From the NCBI RefSeq assembly GCF_003054055.1, contig NZ_QBKI01000004.1:124001-188000 (forward strand): a stretch of DNA of 64,000 nt, given 5' to 3'. This DNA comes from Pontibacter mucosus. Its GTDB lineage: Bacteria > Bacteroidota > Bacteroidia > Cytophagales > Hymenobacteraceae. The translations under genes were made by a program, and so were the position numbers. The notes under the pieces are model-generated. The model saw only the letters and a program-made list of their open reading frames with translations. It did not search any database and was not told the origin of the DNA. This document shows positions 52,549 to 61,763 of this stretch, piece after piece. Positions within the stretch are counted from its first letter, which is position 1. Every line of letters begins with the position of its first letter.

Positions 52549-52956
52549 CTGTAAAGCAATTACATACTATTGGTATAATTCAGATTGATATTTTATACTT
52601 CATATTTACGTCAACAGAGATAAAATGAATGCTGTCGGATAGCACATTGTTTGCAGTTCTGTCCAATGTTTTCTGCTGCGTCGGCTTACTTTATAATAGT
52701 CGAAAAAAGACCTGTCTGTCTGGTAGAAGGAAGACTTTAAGCCCTGAATACGATCAGCATGGAGGTGGGTGCGAAGAAGAGCACCAGTACACTTTAAAAA
52801 CCTCGCCACCCGCTAAATATACTGGATCACACCTATGACCAAAGAAACCGTATACATAAATTACCTAACAATCATTTATACTTTACTTATTCCTTATAGT
52901 GGCAGTTATGGACCCTGAGTGATTTTGAACAAGTACTAACCTAATGCCGTGCGACC
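52549..52956. other. Divergent spacer between the cyclase and HD-PycTM genes
   Basis: 408 bp. Heptamers at about 52590 and 52875. No clear TAnnTTTG box, RNA or dispersed repeat. It should hold both promoters. Confidence 0.5.
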
Positions 52957-54141
52957 ATGATAGAGGATGATATTCTGGATAGGGCGAATGTCTTTGTGGG
53001 ACACCACCTTCCGATAGAGGGCACCAACGAGTCGGTGGGGTTTGACCTGCAGCACACCAAAAGTCTGGTTGCCGTGGCAGAGTCCATCAGCAGGTTCTGT
53101 GACTTCAATGAGCGCGACAACAGGCTGCTGATGCTGGCGGCATGGCTCCACGACCTGTACTGCAATGAGGACGGGGATCTGCTGGAGGAGCAAAAGATCC
53201 TGCCTGTTACCGAGTTCCTGGTGAGCTGCGGCCTGACCAAAGCCGAGATATTGCGGATCTCGCAGAGTATAGCCGCCACACGCTATCCCCAACAGCCACG
53301 GGACCTGCTGGAGGAGGCGCTCTGCGATGCCGTTGCCAGTTTCCTGGCGGCAGACGACTACGTGACCAGGGCCGAGAAGAAAGCGGCGGACCCGAGCTCG
53401 AAGCTTGGCCAGTATGACTGGATAGACAGGCACATCGCCCTCCTGAAAAAGCATTATTACTTTACCAGGTACGCTAAGCGCGCTTTCTCCGGTGGCAAAG
53501 AGAGCAACCTGAAGCTCCTGAAGAAGAAGCGAAAGGAATTGAGTAAAGAAAATGCGGAACTAGAGACTTTGTGGGAGGAAAACAAAAGCCTGAAGAAGGA
53601 CCTGCGCAAGGAGAAGGAGCAGAAAGTGAGCAAAGGGATAGAGACCATGTTCCGGACCACCATGGCCAGCCACCTGCAGCTGAGCGTGATAGCCGACAAC
53701 AAGGCCAACATGCTCATTTCGGTGAATGCCATCATCGCCTCCATCATGATATCGTCCTTCTTCAGCAAATTCCAGGACGTGCCGCACTTACTTCTCCCCT
53801 CCATCCTGCTCACGGTAGTTTGCCTTGTCACCGTCATCCTGGCCATACGCTCCACCCGCCCCAACATCAAGAACACCGTGATGCCCGACAACAAGATCGA
53901 CTTTCTCTTCTTCGGAGACTTCGTGCAGCTGGACCCGGGCACATACAGGGATGGCATCCGCAACATCATGCGCGACCATAACCTGCTCTACAACAGTATG
54001 GCCGACAACATCTACCTGCAGGGGAAAGTGCTGTCCAGGAAATACCGCCTGCTCAAGCTGGCCTATACTGTTTTTGCGCTGGGTGTGGGACTTGTGCTGG
54101 TTAGCTACGTACTGGCATGGCTGTTCTTCAGCAATTCCTGA
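52957..54141 (+). CDS. HD phosphohydrolase fused to a Pycsar transmembrane effector domain
   Basis: A 394-aa protein with three parts. Residues about 25-175 are an HD domain: H33 (LQHTKSL), H65-D66 (AAWLHDLYC) and D124 (LCDAVASF). A charged coiled coil spans about 181-228. The C-terminal PycTM domain (DUF5706-type) has RTTMASHLQLSVIADNKANM before membrane helices at about 251-271, 279-297 and 369-391, with FLFFGDFVQLDPGTYRDGIR between. PycTM domains are the membrane-damaging effectors of Pycsar phage defence (Tal et al. 2021), activated by cCMP or cUMP. The HD part could hydrolyse or sense the nucleotide; this is inference. Confidence 0.88.
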   Translation: MIEDDILDRANVFVGHHLPIEGTNESVGFDLQHTKSLVAVAESISRFCDFNERDNRLLMLAAWLHDLYCNEDGDLLEEQKILPVTEFLVSCGLTKAEILRISQSIAATRYPQQPRDLLEEALCDAVASFLAADDYVTRAEKKAADPSSKLGQYDWIDRHIALLKKHYYFTRYAKRAFSGGKESNLKLLKKKRKELSKENAELETLWEENKSLKKDLRKEKEQKVSKGIETMFRTTMASHLQLSVIADNKANMLISVNAIIASIMISSFFSKFQDVPHLLLPSILLTVVCLVTVILAIRSTRPNIKNTVMPDNKIDFLFFGDFVQLDPGTYRDGIRNIMRDHNLLYNSMADNIYLQGKVLSRKYRLLKLAYTVFALGVGLVLVSYVLAWLFFSNS

Positions 54142-54185
54142 GCAGGGAGTTGAAGGTCTAACTACGACGCCTTGTATCAAAAGTA

Positions 54186-54220
54186 TAAACCTCACCCGCT
54201 TTACAGGCAGGTGAGGTTTA
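54186..54220. terminator. Bidirectional terminator
   Basis: AAACCTCACC (54187-54196) pairs with GGTGAGGTTT (54210-54219) between the converging HD-PycTM and metG genes, with AAAGTATA and TTTTATACTTT tracts at either side. Confidence 0.8.
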
Positions 54221-54248
54221 GTTTTATACTTTGAACTTAGGCTATACT

Positions 54249-56294
54249 TTAGCTAACCGTGCCGCCATTCTTAATAGACTTGCTTGGTTGCACAAATGCC
54301 AGCGAACCATCTGCGTTCTCGGCCATCAGGATCATGCCCTGGCTGGTGATGCCTTTTATCTCGCGCGGCGCCAGGTTTACAAGTATACTTACCTGCTGCC
54401 CGACGATCTCCTCCGGGTTAAAGAACTCGGCAATGCCACTCACTACCGTGCGCTGGTCAATGCCGGTATCAATGGTCAGTTTCAGGAGCTTTTTGGTTTT
54501 GGCTACTTTTTCAGCGGCAAGTATGGTTCCGATACGGATATCCATTTTGGAGAACTCGTCGAACGTGATGTCCTCTTTGGCTGGGGCTACAACAGCGTTT
54601 GCCGCCTCGTTTGCCTTCTTGGTATCCAGCAGCTTCTGCACCTGCGCCTCTACTGCGGCGTCCTCTACCTTCTCGAACAGCAGTTCCGGTTTGCCAATTA
54701 CGTGGCCTTCCTTCAGCAGATCGGCAGCGCCGGCATCAGCCCAGCTGTTGCCTAAAGCCAGGTTCAGCATGTTGCGCAGCTTTGTGGCAGACTCTGGCAG
54801 GAATGGCTCCATCAGGATGGCAAGGCTACCGGAAATCTGCAGCGCGATGTTCATGATCGTCTTCACCCGCTCTTCATCCGTTTTGATCAGCTTCCAGGGC
54901 TCGGTGTCGGCCAGGTACTTGTTGCCCAGGCGCGCCAGGTTCATCAGCTCGGCCAGTGCATCGCGGAAACGGTAGCGCTCTATATAAGTGGCGATTACCA
55001 TCGGCATGCCTTCCAGTACCTCCAGCACTTGCTTGTCGTAGTCGGTCAGCTCGCCGCGTGCAGGCACGGCGGCCTCATAATATTTTTGGGTGAGCACCAC
55101 CGCCCGGTTGATGAAGTTGCCAAGTATAGCCAGCAGTTCGTTGTTGTTGCGGGCCTGGTAATCTTTCCAGGTAAAGTCGTTGTCTTTCGTTTCGGGCATG
55201 TTGGCGGCCAGTGCATAACGTAGCACGTCGCCTTTGCCCGGGAACGCCTCCAGGTACTCGTGCAGCCACACGGCCCAGTTGCGCGAAGTAGAGATTTTAT
55301 CGCCCTCCAGGTTCAGGAACTCATTGGCCGGCACATTGTCCGCCAGAATATAGTCGCCGTGCGCCTTTAGCATGCTCGGGAAGATGATGCAGTGGAACAC
55401 GATGTTGTCCTTGCCGATAAAGTGCACCAGCTTGGTTTCCTCGTCTTTCCAGTATTTCTCCCAATCATCGGTAAGCGCCTTAGTGGCCGAAATATAACCG
55501 ATAGGCGCATCGAACCACACGTAGAGCACTTTGCCCTCGGCACCTTCTACCGGCACCGGCACACCCCAGTCCAGGTCGCGGGTTACAGCGCGCGGCTGCA
55601 GGCCCTGGTCTATCCAGCTCTTGCACTGGCCGTACACGTTTGGTTTCCAATCGCCTTTGTGGCCCTCTACAATCCACTCACGCAGCCATGGCTCGTACTC
55701 GTTCAGGGGCAGGTACCAGTGCTTTGTCTCGCGCATTACCGGCACGGCTCCGCTCAGGGTGCTTTTCGGGTTTATCAGGTCAGTCGCGTTGAGGGAAGTG
55801 CCGCAGCTTTCGCACTGGTCGCCGTAAGCGTTCTCGTTGCCGCACTTGGGGCAGGTACCCACAATGTAACGGTCGGCCAGGAACTGCTGGGCCTTCTCGT
55901 CGTAGTACTGCTGCGTGGTCTGCTCTATAAACTTGCCGTCGTTGTAGAGCTTCAGGAAGAAGTCGGCGGCTGTCTCGTGGTGTATTTTAGACGAGGTGCG
56001 ATCGTAGATATCAAAGGAGATATTGAAATCGGCAAACGACTTCTTTATCAGCTCATGATACTTATCCACGGCCTGCTGAGGCGTAATGCCCTCTTTCTTG
56101 GCCCGAATCGTGATCGGCACACCGTGCTCATCTGATCCGCAGATAAATTTCACGTCGCGGTTCTGCAGGCGCAGGTAGCGCACATAGATATCAGCCGGCA
56201 GGTATACCCCGGCCAGGTGGCCGATGTGCACCGGTCCGTTGGCGTAAGGCAGCGCCGCTGTTACAGTATAGCGTTTGGGAGTAGTTGTTGTCAT
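54249..56294 (-). CDS. metG: Methionyl-tRNA synthetase
   Basis: Charges tRNA-Met. The 681-aa class I synthetase has HIGH at 23-26 ([10 protein letters not shown]), a zinc knuckle C148-C151-C161-C164 ([17 protein letters not shown]), and KISTS as the KMSKS motif ([11 protein letters not shown]). The C-terminal tRNA-binding OB domain (about 575-681: [20 protein letters not shown]) makes it the dimeric form. Intact; no adjacent partner. Confidence 0.97.
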   Translation of the reverse strand: MTTTTPKRYTVTAALPYANGPVHIGHLAGVYLPADIYVRYLRLQNRDVKFICGSDEHGVPITIRAKKEGITPQQAVDKYHELIKKSFADFNISFDIYDRTSSKIHHETAADFFLKLYNDGKFIEQTTQQYYDEKAQQFLADRYIVGTCPKCGNENAYGDQCESCGTSLNATDLINPKSTLSGAVPVMRETKHWYLPLNEYEPWLREWIVEGHKGDWKPNVYGQCKSWIDQGLQPRAVTRDLDWGVPVPVEGAEGKVLYVWFDAPIGYISATKALTDDWEKYWKDEETKLVHFIGKDNIVFHCIIFPSMLKAHGDYILADNVPANEFLNLEGDKISTSRNWAVWLHEYLEAFPGKGDVLRYALAANMPETKDNDFTWKDYQARNNNELLAILGNFINRAVVLTQKYYEAAVPARGELTDYDKQVLEVLEGMPMVIATYIERYRFRDALAELMNLARLGNKYLADTEPWKLIKTDEERVKTIMNIALQISGSLAILMEPFLPESATKLRNMLNLALGNSWADAGAADLLKEGHVIGKPELLFEKVEDAAVEAQVQKLLDTKKANEAANAVVAPAKEDITFDEFSKMDIRIGTILAAEKVAKTKKLLKLTIDTGIDQRTVVSGIAEFFNPEEIVGQQVSILVNLAPREIKGITSQGMILMAENADGSLAFVQPSKSIKNGGTVS

Positions 56295-56481
56295 TTTTCG
56301 TCTTAAAAAAACAAATATACAAATACAGCGCGGAATGAATGGCCAAGCGACGGCAAACCCGCTGCAGGAAATACGGCTACGCCCCCGGGTTTTCCGTAAA
56401 ACAGGGCAGGCAATGCACCCATACTTTACTTTCAGGCGCTGCAGGGCCTTTGTTTCGGAAACAAAATCATCCTTAAACTAT

Positions 56482-56712
56482 ATGAAGAGCAAAGATAATT
56501 TCAAAACCACGAAGCACGATGGCGACACTTTAGGTGAACGTGACAGCAAGCAGAAGGTGACAAAAAACCCGGCCCCGCGCCAGGCCGATCGCGAATCGAT
56601 GAACACCCCACCCGAGAACGAGGTTTACGTGGACCTGGAGCCAGACGAGCTGCACCTGGGCGATGACGAGCAGCCCGAGGAGGTTGGTAAAAAAGAGAAA
56701 AACAAAAAATAG
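56482..56712 (+). CDS. Small charged hypothetical protein
   Basis: A 76-aa, very hydrophilic protein with no signal. KSKDNFKTTKHDGDTLGERD at the start, then ENEVYVDLEPDELHLGDDEQ and a lysine-rich end VGKKEKNKK. Likely disordered. The start is ATG 56482; the frame is open upstream but without protein character. It diverges from metG and ends at a strong hairpin. Function unknown. Confidence 0.6.
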   Translation: MKSKDNFKTTKHDGDTLGERDSKQKVTKNPAPRQADRESMNTPPENEVYVDLEPDELHLGDDEQPEEVGKKEKNKK

Positions 56713-56733
56713 GCCTCTGGTTTACCTGAAGAA

Positions 56734-56764
56734 GCGGCCCGAAGTAAGGTATACTTCGGGCCGC
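56734..56764. terminator. Bidirectional terminator
   Basis: GCGGCCCGAAGTA (56734-56746) pairs with TACTTCGGGCCGC (56752-56764) between converging genes; GTCTTTTA follows on the plus strand. Confidence 0.85.
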
Positions 56765-56769
56765 GTCTT

Positions 56770-57108
56770 TTATCGCTGATCAACCGGCGGCAAGGGTCTC
56801 ACCTCGGATTGTTGCGGCCAGTTAATGTTATGCCTCGAGGAGTCTACGGGCGCATTGGGCAACAGCTGCGGGCGCATGCTTTCGGGCGTCATGGCCGGGC
56901 GGTTGGAGTCGAACTGCTCTATGTTGCGCTTGCGGTTTATCTCGCTGGCCTGGTTATTCATCCGCTGCCGCAGGTTTTGGCTGGCGTCGGGGCGCAGCCT
57001 CACCCGCTCTACTGTTGGCGCTGCCGGGATTGTCTCCTGCCCCTCGCTCAGCGATGTACAGCCGGCCAGCAGCACTATACTTATACTATATCCATACTTT
57101 ATTTTCAT
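56770..57108 (-). CDS. Small hypothetical lipoprotein
   Basis: A 112-aa protein with a lipoprotein signal (YGYSISIVLLAGCTSLSE; lipobox LLAGC, cysteine 17). The rest is Pro/Arg/Asn-rich (RLRPDASQNLRQRMNNQASE, SNRPAMTPESMRPQLLPNAP) and probably extended. Not recognised. It may be anchored in the outer membrane. Confidence 0.65.
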   Translation of the reverse strand: MKIKYGYSISIVLLAGCTSLSEGQETIPAAPTVERVRLRPDASQNLRQRMNNQASEINRKRNIEQFDSNRPAMTPESMRPQLLPNAPVDSSRHNINWPQQSEVRPLPPVDQR

Positions 57109-57193
57109 AGCTGCTTATACTTAATCCCCTCTTATCTAGGGTATTTTTGTATACGCACAGGTGCAAGCTATGGCTTATAGTTATGGCAGCAAC

Positions 57194-57242
57194 GCAAACA
57201 GCCCGCACCCAAAGTATAGCTTATACTTTGGGTGCGGGCTGT
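57194..57242 (-). terminator. Perfect 23-bp inverted repeat ending a minus-strand gene
   Basis: The arm 57194-57216 is the exact complement of 57220-57242, with a 3-bp loop GCT. The apex of the stem is AAGTATA-GCT-TATACTT, so the heptamer and its complement form the tip. It follows the gene at 57274-57543. Confidence 0.85.
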
Positions 57243-57273
57243 TTATACTTGTACTATAGTATAATCAGGGATT

Positions 57274-57543
57274 TCAGGCCTCACTTTCTCCCCAAACATA
57301 CGCATCGCCGACCTGCGTCAGCATCAGGCCGTCGGGTGCCGGGTTCACATAGCCTTCTTTGGTAAGGTGATGCTCGGCCTCTTTCTGCACATCTTTGTAG
57401 TGCGGGTAGCGCTCCTGCAGGTAGGGGTACAGCTGCTGGTAAGGCAGCACATCCCCTGCCCGGATGTCGAATTGCTTAAAGGCCTCTACAATGCACTGCG
57501 CGGTATTTTCTATATTGTCGGCTTCAGAACGTATTTCTGCCAT
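57274..57543 (-). CDS. Small hypothetical protein
   Basis: An 89-aa soluble protein with a winged-helix-like profile: NIENTAQCIVEAFKQFDIRA, VLPYQQLYPYLQERYPHYKD, VQKEAEHHLTKEGYVNP and LMLTQVGDAYVWG. The helix, helix, then beta-hairpin (LTKEGYV...LMLTQVGDAYV) could bind DNA or protein, but no family is recognised. A strong inverted-repeat terminator follows. Upstream is a word-hairpin spacer. Confidence 0.7.
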   Translation of the reverse strand: MAEIRSEADNIENTAQCIVEAFKQFDIRAGDVLPYQQLYPYLQERYPHYKDVQKEAEHHLTKEGYVNPAPDGLMLTQVGDAYVWGESEA

Positions 57544-57589
57544 AATTCTATACTTTTTGGTTTAGAGTTTAAGGTACGGCAGAGGGTAG

Positions 57590-57744
57590 TTGTTAGTTAG
57601 TTATAGTTATTGGTTGATAGTTATTCGTTGTTAGTTATTAGAGGTGGCCGGTTTATACTTGGTAAGGGACGAACAAAGGGTAACCTCCCCTACTCATTTC
57701 GATAGAGAACCCAATAACGAATAACTATCAACCAACAACTAACC
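57590..57744. repeat. Word hairpin between the small gene and msrB
   Basis: A perfect 20-bp pair: 57610-57629 and 57716-57735. The left arm extends as tandem TTAGTTA/GTTATTGG words from 57589. The interior has one TATACTT heptamer (57653). Confidence 0.9.
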
Positions 57745-58302
57745 TCACTTCTTTTCTGTGAAGCTAAGGGCGGCGGAGTTGAGGCAGTAGCGCAGGCCGG
57801 TTGGCTCGGGGCCGTCCTCAAACACATGCCCGATGTGGGAGCCGCAGCGGGCGCACTCCACTTCCGTTCTCACCTCGCCAGGGAAAGACCTGTCTTCCAC
57901 CTCTTTTATGCGATCTTTGGCTAAGGGCGCGTAAAAGCTTGGCCAGCCGGTACCGGAGTCGAACTTAGTCCGGGAGCTGAACATGGGGTTGCCACAGGCC
58001 GCACAGGCGTAAATACCTTTCTTTTTATTGTTGTTATACTTGTTTTTGAAAGGAGGCTCGGTGCCCTCCTGCCGCAGCACATAATACTGCTCCGGCGTCA
58101 GGATTTTGCGCCACTCGGCCTCTGTTTTCACCACGGTATCCTGCAGGCTCGCGTCTTGCAGCGCCTGCCTTTCCTCCTCCTCCAACTGTACGTCGCCGGT
58201 TATACCTGTTGTGGCCACGTTCGCTGCGGCATCCTGCTCGGAGCATGCAAACATGCCCACGGATGCAAGCACTATAAAAAACTGCGCTACTCTCATACTC
58301 AT
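57745..58302 (-). CDS. msrB: Lipoprotein methionine-R-sulfoxide reductase B
   Basis: Reduces methionine R-sulfoxide in oxidised proteins. The 185-aa protein has a signal with lipobox GMFAC (C20), so it is probably membrane-anchored in the envelope, then a linker rich in Glu and a full MsrB domain. Zinc cysteines C100, C103 (YACAACGN), C150, C153 (ECARCGSH); resolving or recognition region SGTGWPSFYAP; catalytic C173 (RYCLNSAAL). Reductant partners (a periplasmic thioredoxin) are not in the window. Confidence 0.93.
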   Translation of the reverse strand: MSMRVAQFFIVLASVGMFACSEQDAAANVATTGITGDVQLEEEERQALQDASLQDTVVKTEAEWRKILTPEQYYVLRQEGTEPPFKNKYNNNKKKGIYACAACGNPMFSSRTKFDSGTGWPSFYAPLAKDRIKEVEDRSFPGEVRTEVECARCGSHIGHVFEDGPEPTGLRYCLNSAALSFTEKK

Positions 58303-58471
58303 ACTTTTAAGGCAGGCACCTTGCTCGCAAAATACCTAACCAATTAGGAAACAAACTTTAATATAACAATGTTTGGCTCCTGAACCGTGCCATTGCGGCC
58401 CTCAAATTAATTTAATACAACCATAACCTGTTTATTTCGAAGCAAATACTAAAAGTGTGAAGGCTTTTTTG

Positions 58472-58479
58472 TATTTTTG
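58472..58479 (+). promoter_or_regulatory. Probable -7 box of typA
   Basis: TATTTTTG fits TAnnTTTG, 20 bp before the typA start codon. No clear -33. Confidence 0.5.
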
Positions 58480-58499
58480 CGCCTCGAAAAACCAATTCA

Positions 58500-60305
58500 A
58501 TGCAAAATATCCGGAATATTGCGATTATCGCACACGTTGACCACGGCAAGACGACGACCGTGGATAAGATCATCCACGCCTCTAAGCTGTTCGCAGAGCA
58601 CCAGCAGTTCGACGACCTCATTCTCGACAACAACGACCTGGAGCGCGAGCGCGGCATCACGATCGTTTCCAAGAACGTGTCGGTTCGCTACAAAGGCGTT
58701 AAAATTAACGTTATCGACACCCCTGGTCACGCCGACTTCGGTGGCGAGGTGGAGCGCGTGCTGAAGATGGCCGATGGCGTACTGCTGCTGGTAGACGCTT
58801 TTGAGGGTGCCATGCCGCAGACCCGCTTCGTATTGGGCAAAGCCATCCAGCTCGGTCTCAAGCCCATTGTAGTAGTAAACAAAGTAGACAAAGAAAACTG
58901 CCGTCCAGACGAGGTGCACGAACAGGTGTTCGACCTGATGTTCAACCTCGACGCTACGGAAGATCAGCTGGACTTCGTTACCCTGTACGGTTCCTCTAAA
59001 AACGGCTGGATGAGCCGCGACTGGAGAGAGAAAACCGAAGACATCACCCCGCTGCTGGATGCCATTATCGAAGAGATTCCGGCCGCGCCATACCAGGATG
59101 GTACCCCGCAGATGCAGATCACGTCGCTCGACTACTCTTCTTTTGTGGGCCGTATCGCCATTGGCCGCGTAAACCGTGGTACCCTGAAAGAAGGTATGCC
59201 GATTAGCCTGTGCAAGGCCGATGGCAGCATCAAGAAGGGCCGCATCAAAGAGCTTCATGTATTTGAAGGACTTGGCAAGCAAAAAGTTGCCGAGGTGAAG
59301 GCAGGTGAAATCTGCGCCGTGACAGGCATCGAAGGCTTCGATATCGGCGACACGATTGCCGATGCGGAGAACCCGGAGGCCATGGAGCGCATCTCGATTG
59401 ACGAGCCGACTATGAACATGCTGTTTACGATCAACAACTCTCCTTTCTTCGGCAAAGAGGGCAAGTTCGTAACCTCCCGCCACCTACGTGACCGCCTGTT
59501 CAAGGAAACAGAGAAAAACCTGGCCCTGCGCGTGCAGGAGACAGACCGTGAGGACTCTTTCCTGGTGTTTGGACGTGGTATCCTGCACTTGTCTGTACTG
59601 ATTGAGACCATGCGCCGCGAGGGCTATGAACTGCAGGTAGGTCAGCCGCAGGTAATCTATAAAGAAATTGACGGACAGCGCCACGAGCCAATCGAGCAAC
59701 TGGTGGTGGACGTACCGGAGGAGACAGCCGGTAAGGTAATCGAGCTGGTATCGATGCGCAAAGGCGAGCTGAACGTGATGGAGCCGAAAGGCGACCTGCA
59801 GCACCTGGAGTTCACGATTCCTTCGCGCGGTCTGATCGGCCTGCGTAACAACGTGCTGACGGCCACTGCCGGCGAGGCCATCATGAACCACCGCTTCCTG
59901 GCCTATGAGCCATACAAAGGCACCATCCCTGGCCGTAACAACGGTTCCATCATCTCTATGGAGACTGGTCCGGGCACTGCTTACTCTATCGATAAGCTGC
60001 AGGACCGCGGCGTGTTCTTCGTGGATCCAGGCGAGGATGTGTACATGGGCATGGTAATCGGCGAGCACAACCGCCAGAACGACATCACGGTAAATATCCA
60101 GAAAGGCAAGAAGCTGACAAATATGCGTGCTTCCGGTTCTGACGACAACGTGAAGATCGCCCCTGCCAAGCGTTTCTCCCTGGAGGAAGCCATGGAATAC
60201 ATCCAGAAAGATGAGTACCTGGAAGTAACGCCAAAGAGCATCCGCATGCGCAAAATTTACCTTGACGAGAACGAGCGTAACCGCATGTCCAGAGCGGATG
60301 CGTAA
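58500..60305 (+). CDS. typA: Translational GTPase TypA/BipA
   Basis: A ribosome-associated GTPase of the EF-G family, needed for stress adaptation and 50S assembly in other bacteria. The 601-aa protein has G1 AHVDHGKTTTV (11-21), G2 ERGITI, G3 DTPGHADFGGEV and G4 NKVDK, then EF-G-like domains II, III and V and the TypA-specific C-terminal domain (GSDDNVKIAPAKRFSLEEAM). Intact. No heptamer occurs within it. Confidence 0.97.
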   Translation: MQNIRNIAIIAHVDHGKTTTVDKIIHASKLFAEHQQFDDLILDNNDLERERGITIVSKNVSVRYKGVKINVIDTPGHADFGGEVERVLKMADGVLLLVDAFEGAMPQTRFVLGKAIQLGLKPIVVVNKVDKENCRPDEVHEQVFDLMFNLDATEDQLDFVTLYGSSKNGWMSRDWREKTEDITPLLDAIIEEIPAAPYQDGTPQMQITSLDYSSFVGRIAIGRVNRGTLKEGMPISLCKADGSIKKGRIKELHVFEGLGKQKVAEVKAGEICAVTGIEGFDIGDTIADAENPEAMERISIDEPTMNMLFTINNSPFFGKEGKFVTSRHLRDRLFKETEKNLALRVQETDREDSFLVFGRGILHLSVLIETMRREGYELQVGQPQVIYKEIDGQRHEPIEQLVVDVPEETAGKVIELVSMRKGELNVMEPKGDLQHLEFTIPSRGLIGLRNNVLTATAGEAIMNHRFLAYEPYKGTIPGRNNGSIISMETGPGTAYSIDKLQDRGVFFVDPGEDVYMGMVIGEHNRQNDITVNIQKGKKLTNMRASGSDDNVKIAPAKRFSLEEAMEYIQKDEYLEVTPKSIRMRKIYLDENERNRMSRADA

Positions 60306-60328
60306 GCGTCTGAAAGTATAAACACACT

Positions 60329-60363
60329 ATAGCCCCATGCGATGATGAATTGCATGGGGCTAT
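60329..60363 (+). terminator. Terminator of typA
   Basis: ATAGCCCCATGC (60329-60340) pairs with GCATGGGGCTAT (60352-60363), followed by TTTTTTT. Confidence 0.9.
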
Positions 60364-60555
60364 TTTTTTGGTTAGAACATTAGCGTACGAATGCAGGCAC
60401 CTCTCCTACTTTCAACCTGACCAACCTCAGCCCGGCAACCCGGTAAAAGCGCCTGCTTACCTGAGCCGGCCCGAAAACATTACGTGCGATAAACTAGTTA
60501 GTCGAAGAACAGCCTGTGGCAAGCAGAATGTAACATCCACCTATAAAAGTATACT

Positions 60556-61518
60556 ATGAACAAACGAAAATTAGGAAACACGACCTTACAAACATCGCCT
60601 ATCGTGGTAGGAGCCAATGTTTTTGGCTGGACCTTGAATGAAAAGGAGTCCTTTGCCATTTTGGATGAGGCGTTTGAGGCTGGCTTTAACACCATCGACA
60701 CCGCCGACGCCTATTCCCGCTGGGCCGAAGGCAACAAAGGAGGCGAGTCTGAGACCATTATTGGCAAGTGGATGAAGGATCGCGGTAACCGGGAGCAGGT
60801 AGTCGTCATCACCAAAGTGGGATCAGACATGGGCCAGGGCCACAAGGACATTTCGGAAAAGTACATCCTGAAAGCAGCGGAAGACTCGCTCAGAAGGCTG
60901 CAGACGGACCATATCGATTTATACTTCACGCATTGGGACGATGATAAAACCCCGGTGGAGGAAACGCTCGGCGCTTACCAGAAACTGATCCAGGCCGGGA
61001 AAGTGCGTTACATCGGCGCCTCCAACCTTTCGCCGGAGAGGCTGCGCGCCTCCCTTAAGGCCAGCCAAGCGCACGGGCTGCCGCGTTACGAAGTTTTCCA
61101 ACCAGGGTACAACCTCTACGACCGCCAGGAGTACGAGCAGGGCGTGGCCCCCATCTGCCAGGAGGAAGGGCTGGGCGTGATTACCTATTATGCGCTGGCA
61201 AGCGGTTTTCTGAGCGGCAAATACCGTAGTGAGGAAGACCTGAGCAAGAGCGTTCGCGGGGGTGGCGTCAAAAAGTACCTCGACGCCCGGGGCCAGCGCA
61301 TTCTGGCCGCGCTCGATTCTCTTTCCGAAAAGTATGCTGTTTCGCAAGCAAGTATAGCGCTGGCCTGGCTCATGCACAATCCGCTGGTGACAGCGCCCAT
61401 CGCCAGCGCGACCAAAAGCAAGCATGTACAGGCCTTTACGGAGGCTACGCAGGTAGTGCTCAGCCCTGAGGACATGCAACTGCTCGATAAGGCCTCGGCC
61501 TATACAACATCCTCCTAA
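60556..61518 (+). CDS. Aldo/keto reductase
   Basis: A 320-aa NADPH-dependent TIM-barrel oxidoreductase. The catalytic tetrad is D48 and Y53 (TIDTADAYSRW), K87 (ITKVGSDMG) and H126 (YFTHWDDD). The C-terminal cofactor loop is APIASATKSKHVQAF. The sequence is close to the YajO/Gcy-type group acting on sugars and other aldehydes. Substrate unknown. Its 5' spacer (60364-60555) has nothing notable except one heptamer just before the start. Confidence 0.93.
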   Translation: MNKRKLGNTTLQTSPIVVGANVFGWTLNEKESFAILDEAFEAGFNTIDTADAYSRWAEGNKGGESETIIGKWMKDRGNREQVVVITKVGSDMGQGHKDISEKYILKAAEDSLRRLQTDHIDLYFTHWDDDKTPVEETLGAYQKLIQAGKVRYIGASNLSPERLRASLKASQAHGLPRYEVFQPGYNLYDRQEYEQGVAPICQEEGLGVITYYALASGFLSGKYRSEEDLSKSVRGGGVKKYLDARGQRILAALDSLSEKYAVSQASIALAWLMHNPLVTAPIASATKSKHVQAFTEATQVVLSPEDMQLLDKASAYTTSS

Positions 61519-61541
61519 ATAGCACTACACCAGGTACCCAC

Positions 61542-61577
61542 AACCTTCTCCGGCTATTCGCCAGAGAAGGTTTTTTA
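61542..61577 (+). terminator. Terminator of the aldo/keto reductase gene
   Basis: AACCTTCTC (61542-61550) pairs with GAGAAGGTT (61564-61572), followed by TTTTTATT. Confidence 0.85.
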
Positions 61578-61763
61578 TTGGGTTATACTTTCACAGCAAA
61601 ACAAGTACAAACTACCTGGCCCCCACCTTGTATTTTAACCACCCTACTTGCGGTTTTCAGCCTTTTGCTAATGGCATACTATTAAACATGTATAAATTCG
61701 TGCAATTTTTTATAGTTTAAACAAAATTTTATACGTTTGTTCCACTACTCAACCAAGGAAACC

